A stretch of 51,610 nucleotides of DNA, taken from positions 1 through 51,610 of the forward strand of contig URNF01000001.1 of assembly GCA_900549155.1 (NCBI GenBank). Direction: 5' to 3'. Every line of letters begins with the position of its first letter. The stretch's first letter is position 1. A model generated the notes under the pieces. That model worked only from the letters and a program-made list of their open reading frames with translations. It did not search any database and had not been told where the DNA came from. A program made the position numbers and the translations under genes. Origin of the DNA: an uncultured Oscillospiraceae bacterium (GTDB lineage: Bacteria > Bacillota > Clostridia > Oscillospirales > Acutalibacteraceae). Positions 41,475 through 50,265 of this stretch are shown one piece after another.

Positions 41475-41620
41475 ACGCCCACCGAATGCACCCCTCGTGG
41501 TTTGCCGCTTTCCTCATCAAGACACTCTTCCTGCGGAAAAGCGACGCCCTCTTCCACGACCGCATTCCAAATGCGGATCATCGCCGCTGTATCTTTCTCT
41601 GTATATGCTCTGATCGTCAT
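41459..41620 (-). pseudogene. Truncated GNAT N-acetyltransferase (5' fragment)
   Basis: The frame from ATG 41620 encodes 53 residues beginning MTIRAYTEKDTAAMIRIWNA, then VVEEGVAFPQEECLDEESG, which matches the start of GNAT acetyltransferases of about 160 residues. Similarity stops after ESG and the remaining 13 residues are unrelated before a TGA at 41459. The acetyl-CoA-binding part (R/Q-x-x-G-x-G/A) is missing. A GCGAGGGA site precedes the ATG, so the fragment may still be translated, and its stop overlaps the start of the membrane protein gene. I interpret it as a deletion remnant. Confidence 0.75.
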
Positions 41621-41666
41621 AGTTTATCCCTCGCTTTGTATGTATCCTATCACAACGCGGCAAAAA

Positions 41667-41708
41667 ACGCAAGAAGATCCACAACGCCGGTTGTGGATCT
41701 TCTTGCGT
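41667..41708 (-). terminator. Terminator of the ABC exporter-YitT-isomerase operon
   Basis: A perfect 19-bp stem (41667-41685 with 41690-41708), four-base loop, then a T run on the minus strand. It begins at the stop codon of the isomerase gene. Confidence 0.95.
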
Positions 41709-42475
41709 TATGCTTCCAGACTGCGCAGATAGGTGATGCAGCGCTCCACTTCCTGCGGTCCCGTCGGGTCGAGTCCCTCGGACTCCACCACCATCAGCAC
41801 GCCGTTTGCGATCGCCCAACGCCGCACCGCTTCCACCGGCGCTTTGCCGGAGCCGAGCGACTTGCCGATCACGCCCTCGTGCGGCGTGCCCTTTTTCAGA
41901 TTTTCCGCCGCAGTGGGGATGCCGTCCTTCAGATGGATCACGCGAATGCGGTCCTTGAGCCTTTCGCAAAGCGCGACGGGATCCAATCCCGCATTGAACG
42001 CCCAAAAGGTGTCGATCTCCAGCTCCACCGCCGTGCGCGCGATGATCTCCTCCTCGATGACGCTGCCGTAATCCCGCTTCAGAAATTCGCCGGAATGGTT
42101 GTGATAGCCGAGCGCAATGCCGTTTTCCGCAAGCGTCTTTTGCGCCGCATTCAGCAGCGCCAGGTTTTCCTCCATCTTTTCCGCCGTCGACCAGTCCATG
42201 CCAGGGATGATGAGGTTTTTGCAGCCGATCGCCTTGTGATAGGCGATGGTTGCGGCAATGTTTTCGGGACGGATGGCGTCGCTGCCCGTGTGCGTGCCCG
42301 AACAGACAAGCCCGTTTTCATGAAGCCACTGCTTCACGTCCTCCGCCGCGTGCCCGAAGAAGCCGGCAAACTCGACATATTGATACCCCATGTCCGCCAC
42401 CGTTTTCAGGCTGCCGCGCAAATCCTTTTCCGTCACATCCCGCAGACTGTACATCTGCAAACCGTATGCTGTCAT
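41708..42475 (-). CDS. Sugar phosphate isomerase/epimerase
   Basis: A 255-residue xylose isomerase-like TIM barrel. Metal/catalytic patterns: GTHTGSDAI near residue 60, LGYHNHSGEF (His-His pair), VELEIDTFWAFNAG and VIHLKDG, with VVESEGLD near the end. Substrate unknown; its closest look-alikes act on inosose or rare sugars. RBS GAAAGGA precedes ATG 42475. It is 15 bases after the YitT gene, so it is the last gene of the ABC exporter operon, an unexpected partner. It is distinct from the 321-residue isomerase at 17555. Confidence 0.9.
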   Translation of the reverse strand: MTAYGLQMYSLRDVTEKDLRGSLKTVADMGYQYVEFAGFFGHAAEDVKQWLHENGLVCSGTHTGSDAIRPENIAATIAYHKAIGCKNLIIPGMDWSTAEKMEENLALLNAAQKTLAENGIALGYHNHSGEFLKRDYGSVIEEEIIARTAVELEIDTFWAFNAGLDPVALCERLKDRIRVIHLKDGIPTAAENLKKGTPHEGVIGKSLGSGKAPVEAVRRWAIANGVLMVVESEGLDPTGPQEVERCITYLRSLEA

Positions 42476-42490
42476 AGCTTTTTTCCTTTC

Positions 42491-43336
42491 TTAAACACTC
42501 CGAAACCCTCTGCCGATGATCTCGTTCGAAGTGGTGATGATGATGAATGCGTGCGGGTCGATCTCGCGGATGCGGCGTCTCAGCCGTACCGCCTCGCCGC
42601 GCCGACAAACGGTGTGGAGCATCGTGCGCTCCTTATGCGTATAGCCCCCGACCACGGCACTGTCGGTCACGCCGTGGTGCATCTCCTTGATGATATATTC
42701 CCGCACCTCGGCGGCATGGTCGGTGATAACGACGAAATATTTGCAGCTGTTGATGTTCTCGATGATGCCGTCCACCAAAAACGCCTTGGAGAAAAGACCG
42801 AGGATCGAATACAGCCCCGCCTTGATGCCGAACACATAGAAAGCGCCCGCCGCAATGAGAAAATCGGTGCAAAGCAGCGCCTTGCCGACATTGAGCCGCG
42901 AATACTTTTTGAGGATCAGCGCCACGATGTCCGTGCCGCCCGACGACGCGCCGACGTTGAACGCCAGCGCCGAGCCGCAGCCGGTGAGCAAAATGGCATA
43001 GCACAGCTCCAAAAACGGCTGGTCGGTGAGCGGTGCAGACAGCGGGACAAGCCATTCACACAGCGACGTCAGCCCCGAAAACAGCAGCGAGCAATACACC
43101 GTTTTCACGCCCGTTTCACGCCCCAGCACCACAAAGCCGACAAGCAGCAGCAGGATGTTGATGAGCGAGATCCACGTGGCGGGCGACAACCGCGGGCACA
43201 GCGTGCCGAGCAGCGTACCGATACCGCTCACCCCGCCGGTGGAAAAGCCGTTCGGGATCTTGAAGAAATAGACCCCCACCGTCAACAGCACCATGCCGGC
43301 AGACATTTGCAAAAATTCACTGATCTTCTTTTTCAA
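42491..43336 (-). CDS. YitT family membrane protein (DUF161 and DUF2179)
   Basis: A 281-residue protein with five hydrophobic segments in the first ~190 residues (YitT/DUF161, with IPNGFSTGGVSGIGTLLG and NVGASSGGTDIVALILKKYS motifs) and a C-terminal DUF2179 domain (KYFVVITDHAAEVREYIIKE, then RGEAVRLRRRIREIDPHAFIII). The tandem GG-S/T-D motif suggests a transporter-like repeat. Function is unknown. Its ATG overlaps the end of the upstream ABC gene by four bases. Confidence 0.92.
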   Translation of the reverse strand: MKKKISEFLQMSAGMVLLTVGVYFFKIPNGFSTGGVSGIGTLLGTLCPRLSPATWISLINILLLLVGFVVLGRETGVKTVYCSLLFSGLTSLCEWLVPLSAPLTDQPFLELCYAILLTGCGSALAFNVGASSGGTDIVALILKKYSRLNVGKALLCTDFLIAAGAFYVFGIKAGLYSILGLFSKAFLVDGIIENINSCKYFVVITDHAAEVREYIIKEMHHGVTDSAVVGGYTHKERTMLHTVCRRGEAVRLRRRIREIDPHAFIIITTSNEIIGRGFRSV

Positions 43337-45132
43337 GAATATTGAACCTCCATCCCCTGGTCGCGTGATTGCGCCGTGTACAACTGATAATAAGCACCCT
43401 TTTTCGCCATCAGCTCCTCATGTGTGCCCGCCTCCGCAATGCCGTGATTGGCAATGTAGAAAATGCGGTCGCAGTGCCGCACCGTGGAAAGACGGTGGGC
43501 GATGATGAACGAGGTGCGCCCGCGCAGAAGCGCCGCAATGCCCTGCTGCAGCAGACGTTCTGTTTTGGTGTCGATGGACGAGGTCGCCTCGTCCAGAATG
43601 AGAATGCGCGGATCGGACAACAGCGTGCGGGCAAACGCCAGCAGCTGTCGCTGCCCCTGAGAAAGGGTGCTGCCGCGCTCGTTGACCGCCGTCTGATAGC
43701 CGTCGGGCAGCGCCGTGATGAACCCGTGGGCACACACCGCCTTTGCGGCGGCGATCACCTCGTCGTCGGTGGCGGTGAGCCTGCCGTAGCGGATGTTGTC
43801 CATGATCGTGCCGGTGAACAGGAAGCTCTCCTGCATCATGATGCCCTGCTGTCGCCGCAGCGAAGCCAGCGTCACGTCGGCGATATCATATTGCCCGTCG
43901 AGCAGGATCGCGCCGCCGTCCAGATTATAAAACCGACTGATGAGGTTGACGACCGTGCTTTTTCCTGCACCTGTCGGCCCGACCAGCGCCACGCTTTCGC
44001 CCGCGCGGATGTCAAAGCTGACATGCGACAAAACGGGCACCCCCGGCTCATAGCCGAACTGCACATCGCGGAATGTCACGCCGCCCGCGATCGGCGGCAG
44101 CTCGACCGCCCCCGGCTTATCGTCCACCGTGACCGGCTCATCCATCGTCTCAAAAATGCGCTCAAGATAGGCAAGGTTCGTCACAAACTGGTTATACACA
44201 TTCGCCAGGTTGTTGACCGGCTGCCAAAAACGGCCGACATATTGTCCCATCGCCAGCAGCACACCGAACGACACCATGCTGCCGCCGGAGAAATACACGC
44301 CGGTGACATACAGGGTGATGAACGCCAGCTGGCTGATGATCTGCGAGGAAGCGCCCACCGTCTGCTCGATATAGATGCGGCGCATCCACGTGCTGCGGCA
44401 CGCTTCCAAAAGGCGGCGCAGTGTGGACATGTTTTCCTCGCCGTGTGCAAACAGCTGACTGACCCGCACGCCTTCGATGCTTTCCGCCAAAAAGGCATTA
44501 TAGTTGGAGCTTTTGTTGGAATATGCCTGTGCGCGCCGCCGCTGCATGGGCTTCAAGATGAACACCACCGCGACAAAAACGGGCAGCCAGATGAGCGACA
44601 CCGTCGCCAGGCGCGTATCGGTGGCAAACATGAACACGATGATGAACGCGATGTTGAAAATGTCCACGATCATGTCGACGATGCCGCCCGAGAGCACCGA
44701 GGAAACGGAGTTGACATAGTTGATAACGCGCACGAGAATTTTTCCCGCGGGACGGCTGTCATAATAGGCAAACGGCAGTCGCTGCAGATGCGCAAACAGA
44801 TCCTGCCTTATGTCATAAATGATGTTTTGGCTGGCGTGCATCAGCATGCGGGAACGCACCACCGTGAGCACGGTGCTGAACAGATTGACGCCCAAAAACG
44901 CCACACACAGCCAAATGAGCAGCCGCACATCCTTTTGCGGCACGGCATCGTCCAGCGCGCGCCGCGTGATCTGCGGACCGAGCAGCGCCACGACGCCCGA
45001 CAGTGCCGACAAAAGCAGCGCGCCGATCATGCGAAAGCGGTTGCGCTTCACATACCGCATCGCCCGCTTCATGTGGGCAAAATTGAACGGCACTTCCAGC
45101 TTTTCGTCCTGGTCAAAACGGTTCGGCTTCAT
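43333..45132 (-). CDS. ABC exporter half-transporter B (consensus ATPase Glu)
   Basis: A 599-residue half-transporter: six membrane helices (residues about 35-330) and an ATPase domain with Walker A GPTGAGKST, signature written LSQGQRQLLAFARTL, and Walker B ILILDEATSSIDT with a canonical catalytic Glu. The signature has Gln in place of the second Gly. It pairs with the upstream half-transporter, whose Walker B is degenerate, so together they form one consensus and one degenerate ATP site, as in TM287/288- or BmrCD-type multidrug exporters. Start and stop both overlap neighbours by four bases. Cargo unknown. Confidence 0.94.
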   Translation of the reverse strand: MKPNRFDQDEKLEVPFNFAHMKRAMRYVKRNRFRMIGALLLSALSGVVALLGPQITRRALDDAVPQKDVRLLIWLCVAFLGVNLFSTVLTVVRSRMLMHASQNIIYDIRQDLFAHLQRLPFAYYDSRPAGKILVRVINYVNSVSSVLSGGIVDMIVDIFNIAFIIVFMFATDTRLATVSLIWLPVFVAVVFILKPMQRRRAQAYSNKSSNYNAFLAESIEGVRVSQLFAHGEENMSTLRRLLEACRSTWMRRIYIEQTVGASSQIISQLAFITLYVTGVYFSGGSMVSFGVLLAMGQYVGRFWQPVNNLANVYNQFVTNLAYLERIFETMDEPVTVDDKPGAVELPPIAGGVTFRDVQFGYEPGVPVLSHVSFDIRAGESVALVGPTGAGKSTVVNLISRFYNLDGGAILLDGQYDIADVTLASLRRQQGIMMQESFLFTGTIMDNIRYGRLTATDDEVIAAAKAVCAHGFITALPDGYQTAVNERGSTLSQGQRQLLAFARTLLSDPRILILDEATSSIDTKTERLLQQGIAALLRGRTSFIIAHRLSTVRHCDRIFYIANHGIAEAGTHEELMAKKGAYYQLYTAQSRDQGMEVQYS

Positions 45133-46877
45133 GCACGGTCACCTCCCGTCGTGTCACAAAGGTCGTTTTGCAGCGCATAGGTCTCATAATAATACCCGCG
45201 CTTTTCGAGCAGCTCCCTGTGTGTACCGCGCTCGGCGATACGCCCGTCCTGCAGCACCAAAATGCAATCGGCGTCCTTGACCGAGGAGATGCGCTGGGCA
45301 ATGATAATCTTCGTGCAGGGGAAAGGCAGCGCTTTCAGCTGCTCCTGAATGTATTTTTCCGTTTCCATGTCCAAAGCGCTTGTCGTATCGTCCAGAATGA
45401 GGATGGCAGGTCTCGCCGCCATGGCGCGCGCCAGCGCAATACGCTGCCGCTGACCGCCCGAAAGTCCGACGCCGCGCTCGCCGACCACCGTTTCATATCC
45501 CTCGGGCATCTTCACGGCAAACTCCTCCACCGCTGCGCGGCGGGCAAAATCGTGTGCCGTTTCCTCGGACATGGTGAGATCGGAAAACGCAATGTTGTTC
45601 TCGATAGAATCGGAGAAAAGGAACACCTCCTGCGTTGCCACGCCGACGGCGCGGCGCAGCGCGGACAGCTTCCACTTTTTCACGTCGCAGCCGTCCACCG
45701 TGACCGACCCGCCGGTCGCGTCATACAGCCGCGATATCAGCGAGCACAGCGTCGTTTTGCCGCTGCCGGTCGGTCCCATGACGGCAAGCGTGCTGCCCGC
45801 AGGCACGGAAAAGTCGATGTCGCTAAGCACCGTCTGCTCCCCGAAAGCAAAATCCACATGGTGAAACGCCACCTCGCCGCGCACCGTTTCGGGCGCTGTC
45901 GCGTCGGGCGCATCCACGACGGTCGGCTGCGCATAATACACTTCCATGATCTTGGTGATCGAGGAGGAACAGCGCTGCAGGTCGTCCATATACGGTCCGA
46001 TGCTGCGGATGGGGTTGGTGAGGGCAAAGGACAGCGTCGTGAACATCGCCAGCTGTCCCGCCGTGATCTCCCCCGTCATGATGAAAAAGCCGCCGACAAA
46101 CACCGTGATCGCCGAAATGAGCACCGCCGTGCCCTCCATGAACGGAAACACGGTGAGCCAGGTCTTGTTGATGTCCAGGTTGACCTTGCGGAATGCCTCA
46201 TTTTTCTCCTGAAAACGCTCGCGTTCATAATCCTCGCGCACAAACGCTTTCACCACGCGGTTGCCCGCGATGTTCTCCTGCGCCGCCGTGTTCATGTCCG
46301 CCATGCGCTCGCGGAACAGGCGGAACTTGCCGTGCGCCCGCTTGTGATAGAGATTGGTCGCCAGCAGTATCAGCGGCACGACCAGCAACAGCAGCAGCGT
46401 CAGCTCCCAGCTGTAATACAGAAACAGCGCCAGCGCCGCACACAAAAGCGTCACGCTGTCGGTGATCTGATAACCGACCCACGCCACCACATGGCGGCAA
46501 TAGTCGGTGTCGCTTTGCAGCCGCGTCATCAGATCACCGGTGCGGATGCGATCAAAAAATGCCATGTCCTGATATTGCAGCTTTTCGAAAAGACTGCCGC
46601 GCAGGCGCACCAGCATATCCTGTGACGCATTTTCAAACAGCAGCACCATGTAATAGCGCAGCGCGATGCGCACAAGCTGCACCCCCAGCATGGCGATGAG
46701 GATGGACAGAAGCGGATCGGGATTTTTCGCGACGATGACGTCGTCATAGAGCTTTGATGTCAGCCACGGATCAATGAGCTGCATCATGCTGGTGAGGATG
46801 CTGATGGCAAAGCCCAACAGCATCAGCCGTCGGTATTTCGGGCGGATATTCTGTAACAAAAACTTCATTTGCAGCAT
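45129..46877 (-). CDS. ABC exporter half-transporter A (degenerate Walker B)
   Basis: A 582-residue half-transporter: membrane domain (residues 1-300) with six helices, then an ATPase domain with Walker A GPTGSGKTT and signature LSGGQRQRIALARAMA. Walker B reads ILILDDTTSALD, with Asp where the catalytic Glu is expected, a hallmark of the degenerate site in heterodimeric exporters. ATG 46877 (MLQMKFLLQNIRPKY) is taken, with GGAAAGG about 12 bases upstream; a TTG at 46889 touches that site and is unlikely. First gene of a four-gene operon with the second half-transporter, YitT and a sugar isomerase. Confidence 0.94.
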   Translation of the reverse strand: MLQMKFLLQNIRPKYRRLMLLGFAISILTSMMQLIDPWLTSKLYDDVIVAKNPDPLLSILIAMLGVQLVRIALRYYMVLLFENASQDMLVRLRGSLFEKLQYQDMAFFDRIRTGDLMTRLQSDTDYCRHVVAWVGYQITDSVTLLCAALALFLYYSWELTLLLLLVVPLILLATNLYHKRAHGKFRLFRERMADMNTAAQENIAGNRVVKAFVREDYERERFQEKNEAFRKVNLDINKTWLTVFPFMEGTAVLISAITVFVGGFFIMTGEITAGQLAMFTTLSFALTNPIRSIGPYMDDLQRCSSSITKIMEVYYAQPTVVDAPDATAPETVRGEVAFHHVDFAFGEQTVLSDIDFSVPAGSTLAVMGPTGSGKTTLCSLISRLYDATGGSVTVDGCDVKKWKLSALRRAVGVATQEVFLFSDSIENNIAFSDLTMSEETAHDFARRAAVEEFAVKMPEGYETVVGERGVGLSGGQRQRIALARAMAARPAILILDDTTSALDMETEKYIQEQLKALPFPCTKIIIAQRISSVKDADCILVLQDGRIAERGTHRELLEKRGYYYETYALQNDLCDTTGGDRA

Positions 46878-46928
46878 AGAGAGCCACAACCTTTCCGTAA
46901 ACGGCAGGGTGGGTGCTTACCACCGCCT

Positions 46929-46956
46929 ATTATACAGGACTTTTCAAAAAATGAAA
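46929..46956 (-). promoter_or_regulatory. Candidate promoter of the ABC exporter operon
   Basis: On the minus strand a perfect -10 TATAAT (46929-46934) lies 16 bases after TTTCAT (46951-46956). The -35 is weak, so an activator may be needed. The rest of the 236-base divergent intergenic region is A/T-rich homopolymer runs with no gene. Confidence 0.55.
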
Positions 46957-47053
46957 CCCTTATTTTTCCGAAAAAACCGATTTTTTTCCTGCTTTTTTCA
47001 GCGTTTTCACCAAGTCGGAAAATGAACTTTCTCTAAACACTTTGCCGTGCGCG

Positions 47054-47083
47054 TTGACTTTGCGCAGCAAGCGGCATTATAAT
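47054..47083 (+). promoter_or_regulatory. Promoter of the fused ABC/FtsX gene
   Basis: TTGACT (47054-47059), 18 bases, TATAAT (47078-47083), 30 bases before ATG 47114. Divergent from the exporter operon. Confidence 0.75.
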
Positions 47084-47113
47084 AAGGTATTCTTTTGTGC
47101 GGAGGTCACGTCT

Positions 47114-50068
47114 ATGCTGAAGCTTTGTGACATTCATAAGTCCTACACCGCCGGCGACAGCACGGTGGAAGCGCTGCGCGGCGTGTCGCTTTCTTTCCGT
47201 CGCCACGAGTTTGTGTCCATCCTCGGACCGTCCGGCTGCGGCAAGACCACTCTGCTCAACATCATCGGCGGACTCGACCGCTACACGGCGGGCGACCTCG
47301 CCGTGAACGGGCGCTCCACTGCATCCTTCAAGGACAGGGACTGGGACACCTATCGCAACCACACGATAGGCTTTGTGTTCCAAAGCTATAATCTCATTCC
47401 GCACCAGTCGGTGCTGTCAAACGTCGAGCTGGCACTGACGCTCTCCGGCGTTTCCCGTGCCGAACGGCGCCGCCGCGCGACCGAGGCGCTCGAAAAGGTC
47501 GGGCTTGCCGACCAGCTGCACAAAAAGCCGAACCAGATGTCGGGCGGTCAGATGCAGCGCGTCGCCATCGCCAGAGCGCTGGTGAACGATCCCGAAATCC
47601 TTTTGGCGGACGAGCCGACGGGTGCGCTCGACTCCGCGACCAGCGTGCAGATCATGGAAATTCTCAAGGAAATCTCCGCGGACAAGCTTATCATCATGGT
47701 GACCCACAACCCCGAGCTTGCCGAGCGGTATTCCTCCCGCATCGTGCGCCTTTTGGACGGGCAGGTTGTGGACGACACCGACCCCTACATCGAAGAAGCC
47801 GCCCCCGCCGCGCCCCCGCCGAAAAAGGGACGCAAAAAGCACACCTCGATGTCGTTTTTCACGGCGCTGTCCCTGTCCACCAACAATCTGATGACGAAAA
47901 AGGCGCGCACCCTGCTCACCTCCTTTGCGGGCAGCATCGGCATCATCGGCATCGCGCTGATCTTAGCGCTCTCCAGCGGCATCAACGCCTATATCAATTC
48001 CGTGCAGGAGGACACCCTTTCCTCCTATCCGTTGACGCTTGAAGCGGAAAATGTCGATCTTTCCTCGCTCATCACGACGCTCACGGGCGTGGGCAACAGC
48101 GATGCGACGCACGAAAAGGATGCTGTCTATGCCAACGCCGTGATGTATAAGCTCATGAACAGCATGAACACGGTCGAGACCAGCGAAAACGACCTTGCCG
48201 CCTTCAAGACCTATCTTGAGACCGACGGCAACGCCGTTGCCGCCCACGCCACCGCCATTCAGTATAGCTACGGGGCTGCCCCCGCCGTCTATGCCAAGGA
48301 TCCGAACGGTGAGATCGTGCGGGCAGACATCACCGACATGATGCAGCGCCTGCGCGGCGATACGGGCAGCACGACAGATACGGAGATGCAAAACCCCTTT
48401 GCCGCCGCCATGCCGTCCGGCTCGGGCATGCAGCTTTTCGAGGAATTGCTCACCGACAGCGACGGAAAATCGCTGCACCCGCTTTTGTCCTCACAGTATG
48501 ACCTTGTCTACGGTCGCTGGCCGGAGAACTACGACGAGCTGGTGCTGGTGGTGGACGAAAACAACGAGGTGCAGGATGTCAGCCTGTATGCGCTGGGACT
48601 GAAGACCACCGAGGAGCTCAAGGACCTCATGAAAAACGAGGGCGACAACAAAGCCGCCGAGGAGCAGAAATGGACCTATGACGACATCTGCAGCCGTACG
48701 TTTTCCATGGTGCTGCCCGCCGACTGCTGGCAGTATGACAAGGAAAGCGGCAAATATGTCGATCTGACCGCCACCGCCGCCGGGCGTGGCTATCTCTATG
48801 ACAACGGGCTGACGCTCAAAATCGCGGGCATCATCCGCCCGAACCCCGACGCGACCGCGTCCATGCTCACCGGCAGCATCGGCTACACCGCCGCGCTCAC
48901 CGACTATATCGCCGAAAAAAGCGCCGCGTCCCCTGCGCTTGCGGCGCAGCTTGCCGACCGCGACACCGACGTGTTCACCGGACTGCCGTTCAAGACCGAC
49001 AGCACGACCGAGCCGACCGCCGCCGAAAAGGCGGCAGCGTTCAAGGACTATGCCGCCGCGCTGCAAACAGCGGAAAAAGTGACGCTCTACGGCAAGATCG
49101 CCGCCACCCCCACCGCCGCCTATCTGAAAACGACGGTGGATGCCGCCATGAAGGACATGACCCGCGACAAGATCGAAGCCGCCATGGCGGACGGCTATTC
49201 CGCGGAAATGGGCGTCAGCGCGGACACGGTGCGCGACTATGTCAAGGGGCTTTCCGACGACGAGCTTTTTGCCTATGTGCGGGATATGCTCGAAAAACAG
49301 ATCACATCCGAATATGCCGCCGCTGCCGCAAAGCGGCTTGAAACCGTTCCCCCGGCGCAGCTTGCCGCCATGCTGGACGCGGCACTGCCCACCTATGATG
49401 CCGACACGCTCGTTGCCTATTATGACGCTTTCATGCCGCCCACCGTCTCGGATGCGACACTTTCGGACAACCTCAAAACGCTCGGCTATATCGATAAAAG
49501 CACCCCCACCGCCATCAACATCTATGCATCGACCTTTGCGGACAAGGACGCCATCGCCGACGCCATCACTGCCTATAACGACAGCGTCGCAGAGGAAAAG
49601 AAGATCAGCTACACCGACTATGTCGCCCTCATGATGTCCTCGATCACCACCATCATCAGCGCCATTTCCTATGTGCTCATCGCCTTTGTCGCAATCTCGC
49701 TGGTGGTATCGTCCATCATGATCGGGATCATCACCTATATCTCGGTGCTCGAACGCACAAAGGAGATCGGTGTTCTGCGTGCCATCGGCGCATCCAAGCG
49801 AGACATCTCGCGTGTTTTCAACGCCGAAACGCTCATCGTCGGCTTTGCTGCAGGCGCGATCGGCATCGGCATCACCCTGCTTTTGTGCATCCCCATCAAC
49901 GCCGTCATCCGCTCGCTGACCGGCATTGCCGGCATCGGCGCGGCGCTGCCGTGGCAGGGCGGCGTCATTCTGGTGGCGATCAGCATGTTCCTCACATTCA
50001 TCGCGGGGCTCATTCCCGCGCGCGTCGCCGCGAAAAAAGATCCCGTTGTCGCCCTGCGTTCCGAATAA
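47114..50068 (+). CDS. Fused ABC ATPase-FtsX permease (MacB-like)
   Basis: A 984-residue single-chain transporter. Residues 1-230 are a LolD/MacB-type ATPase (Walker A GPSGCGKTT, signature MSGGQMQRVAIARAL, Walker B LLADEPTGALD). After a Pro/Lys linker, a membrane helix (about 275-295, SFAGSIGIIGIALILALSSG) leads to an unusually large external domain of nearly 570 residues, rich in Ala and helical. Three membrane helices of the FtsX domain (from about 845) close the protein, with VLERTKEIGVLRAIGASKRDI between them. RBS GGAGG precedes ATG 47114. Relatives pump antimicrobial peptides or drive cell-wall hydrolases mechanically; which applies is not clear. No partner gene is adjacent. Confidence 0.92.
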   Translation: MLKLCDIHKSYTAGDSTVEALRGVSLSFRRHEFVSILGPSGCGKTTLLNIIGGLDRYTAGDLAVNGRSTASFKDRDWDTYRNHTIGFVFQSYNLIPHQSVLSNVELALTLSGVSRAERRRRATEALEKVGLADQLHKKPNQMSGGQMQRVAIARALVNDPEILLADEPTGALDSATSVQIMEILKEISADKLIIMVTHNPELAERYSSRIVRLLDGQVVDDTDPYIEEAAPAAPPPKKGRKKHTSMSFFTALSLSTNNLMTKKARTLLTSFAGSIGIIGIALILALSSGINAYINSVQEDTLSSYPLTLEAENVDLSSLITTLTGVGNSDATHEKDAVYANAVMYKLMNSMNTVETSENDLAAFKTYLETDGNAVAAHATAIQYSYGAAPAVYAKDPNGEIVRADITDMMQRLRGDTGSTTDTEMQNPFAAAMPSGSGMQLFEELLTDSDGKSLHPLLSSQYDLVYGRWPENYDELVLVVDENNEVQDVSLYALGLKTTEELKDLMKNEGDNKAAEEQKWTYDDICSRTFSMVLPADCWQYDKESGKYVDLTATAAGRGYLYDNGLTLKIAGIIRPNPDATASMLTGSIGYTAALTDYIAEKSAASPALAAQLADRDTDVFTGLPFKTDSTTEPTAAEKAAAFKDYAAALQTAEKVTLYGKIAATPTAAYLKTTVDAAMKDMTRDKIEAAMADGYSAEMGVSADTVRDYVKGLSDDELFAYVRDMLEKQITSEYAAAAAKRLETVPPAQLAAMLDAALPTYDADTLVAYYDAFMPPTVSDATLSDNLKTLGYIDKSTPTAINIYASTFADKDAIADAITAYNDSVAEEKKISYTDYVALMMSSITTIISAISYVLIAFVAISLVVSSIMIGIITYISVLERTKEIGVLRAIGASKRDISRVFNAETLIVGFAAGAIGIGITLLLCIPINAVIRSLTGIAGIGAALPWQGGVILVAISMFLTFIAGLIPARVAAKKDPVVALRSE

Positions 50069-50102
50069 GCGCTTCGCGGCACACCGACCCGGCAAGAAAG
50101 AA

Positions 50103-50151
50103 AAAGAGACCGCATTCCTTACCGATCGACGGCAGGGGGTGCGGTCTTTTT
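50103..50151. terminator. Shared terminator between the ABC/FtsX gene and the recombinase
   Basis: GACCGCA (50108-50114) pairs with TGCGGTC (50140-50146), extended by flanking A/T pairs to 50103 and 50151, with T runs leaving in both directions. It lies between convergent genes and left of the inverted repeat. Confidence 0.75.
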
Positions 50152-50162
50152 ATGTCATATTT

Positions 50163-50184
50163 TTCGCGGAGTTCGCCACTCTGT
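50163..50184 (+). repeat. Left arm of a perfect 22-bp inverted repeat around the recombinase gene
   Basis: Bases 50163-50184 (begin TTCGCGGAGTTCG, end CCACTCTGT) are the exact reverse complement of 51578-51599. The repeat does not extend beyond 22 bases. It lies 81 bases after the end of the recombinase gene (50266 is the gene's last base). Confidence 0.95.
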
Positions 50185-50252
50185 TGCAGCAGCATCAAAA
50201 AACGCATCGGCAAGGCTTTTTTTGCGGCGCTTGCACGCCGTACACCTGTTTT

Positions 50253-50263
50253 TGACTGCGCAG
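50253..50263 (+). repeat. 11-bp direct repeat flanking the recombinase, left copy
   Basis: TGACTGCGCAG at 50253-50263 recurs at 51412-51422, on either side of the recombinase coding region; a third partial copy (TGACTGCGC) is at 51400-51408. They are candidate arm or core sites for the recombinase, but are short enough to be chance. Confidence 0.5.
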
Positions 50264-50265
50264 CG

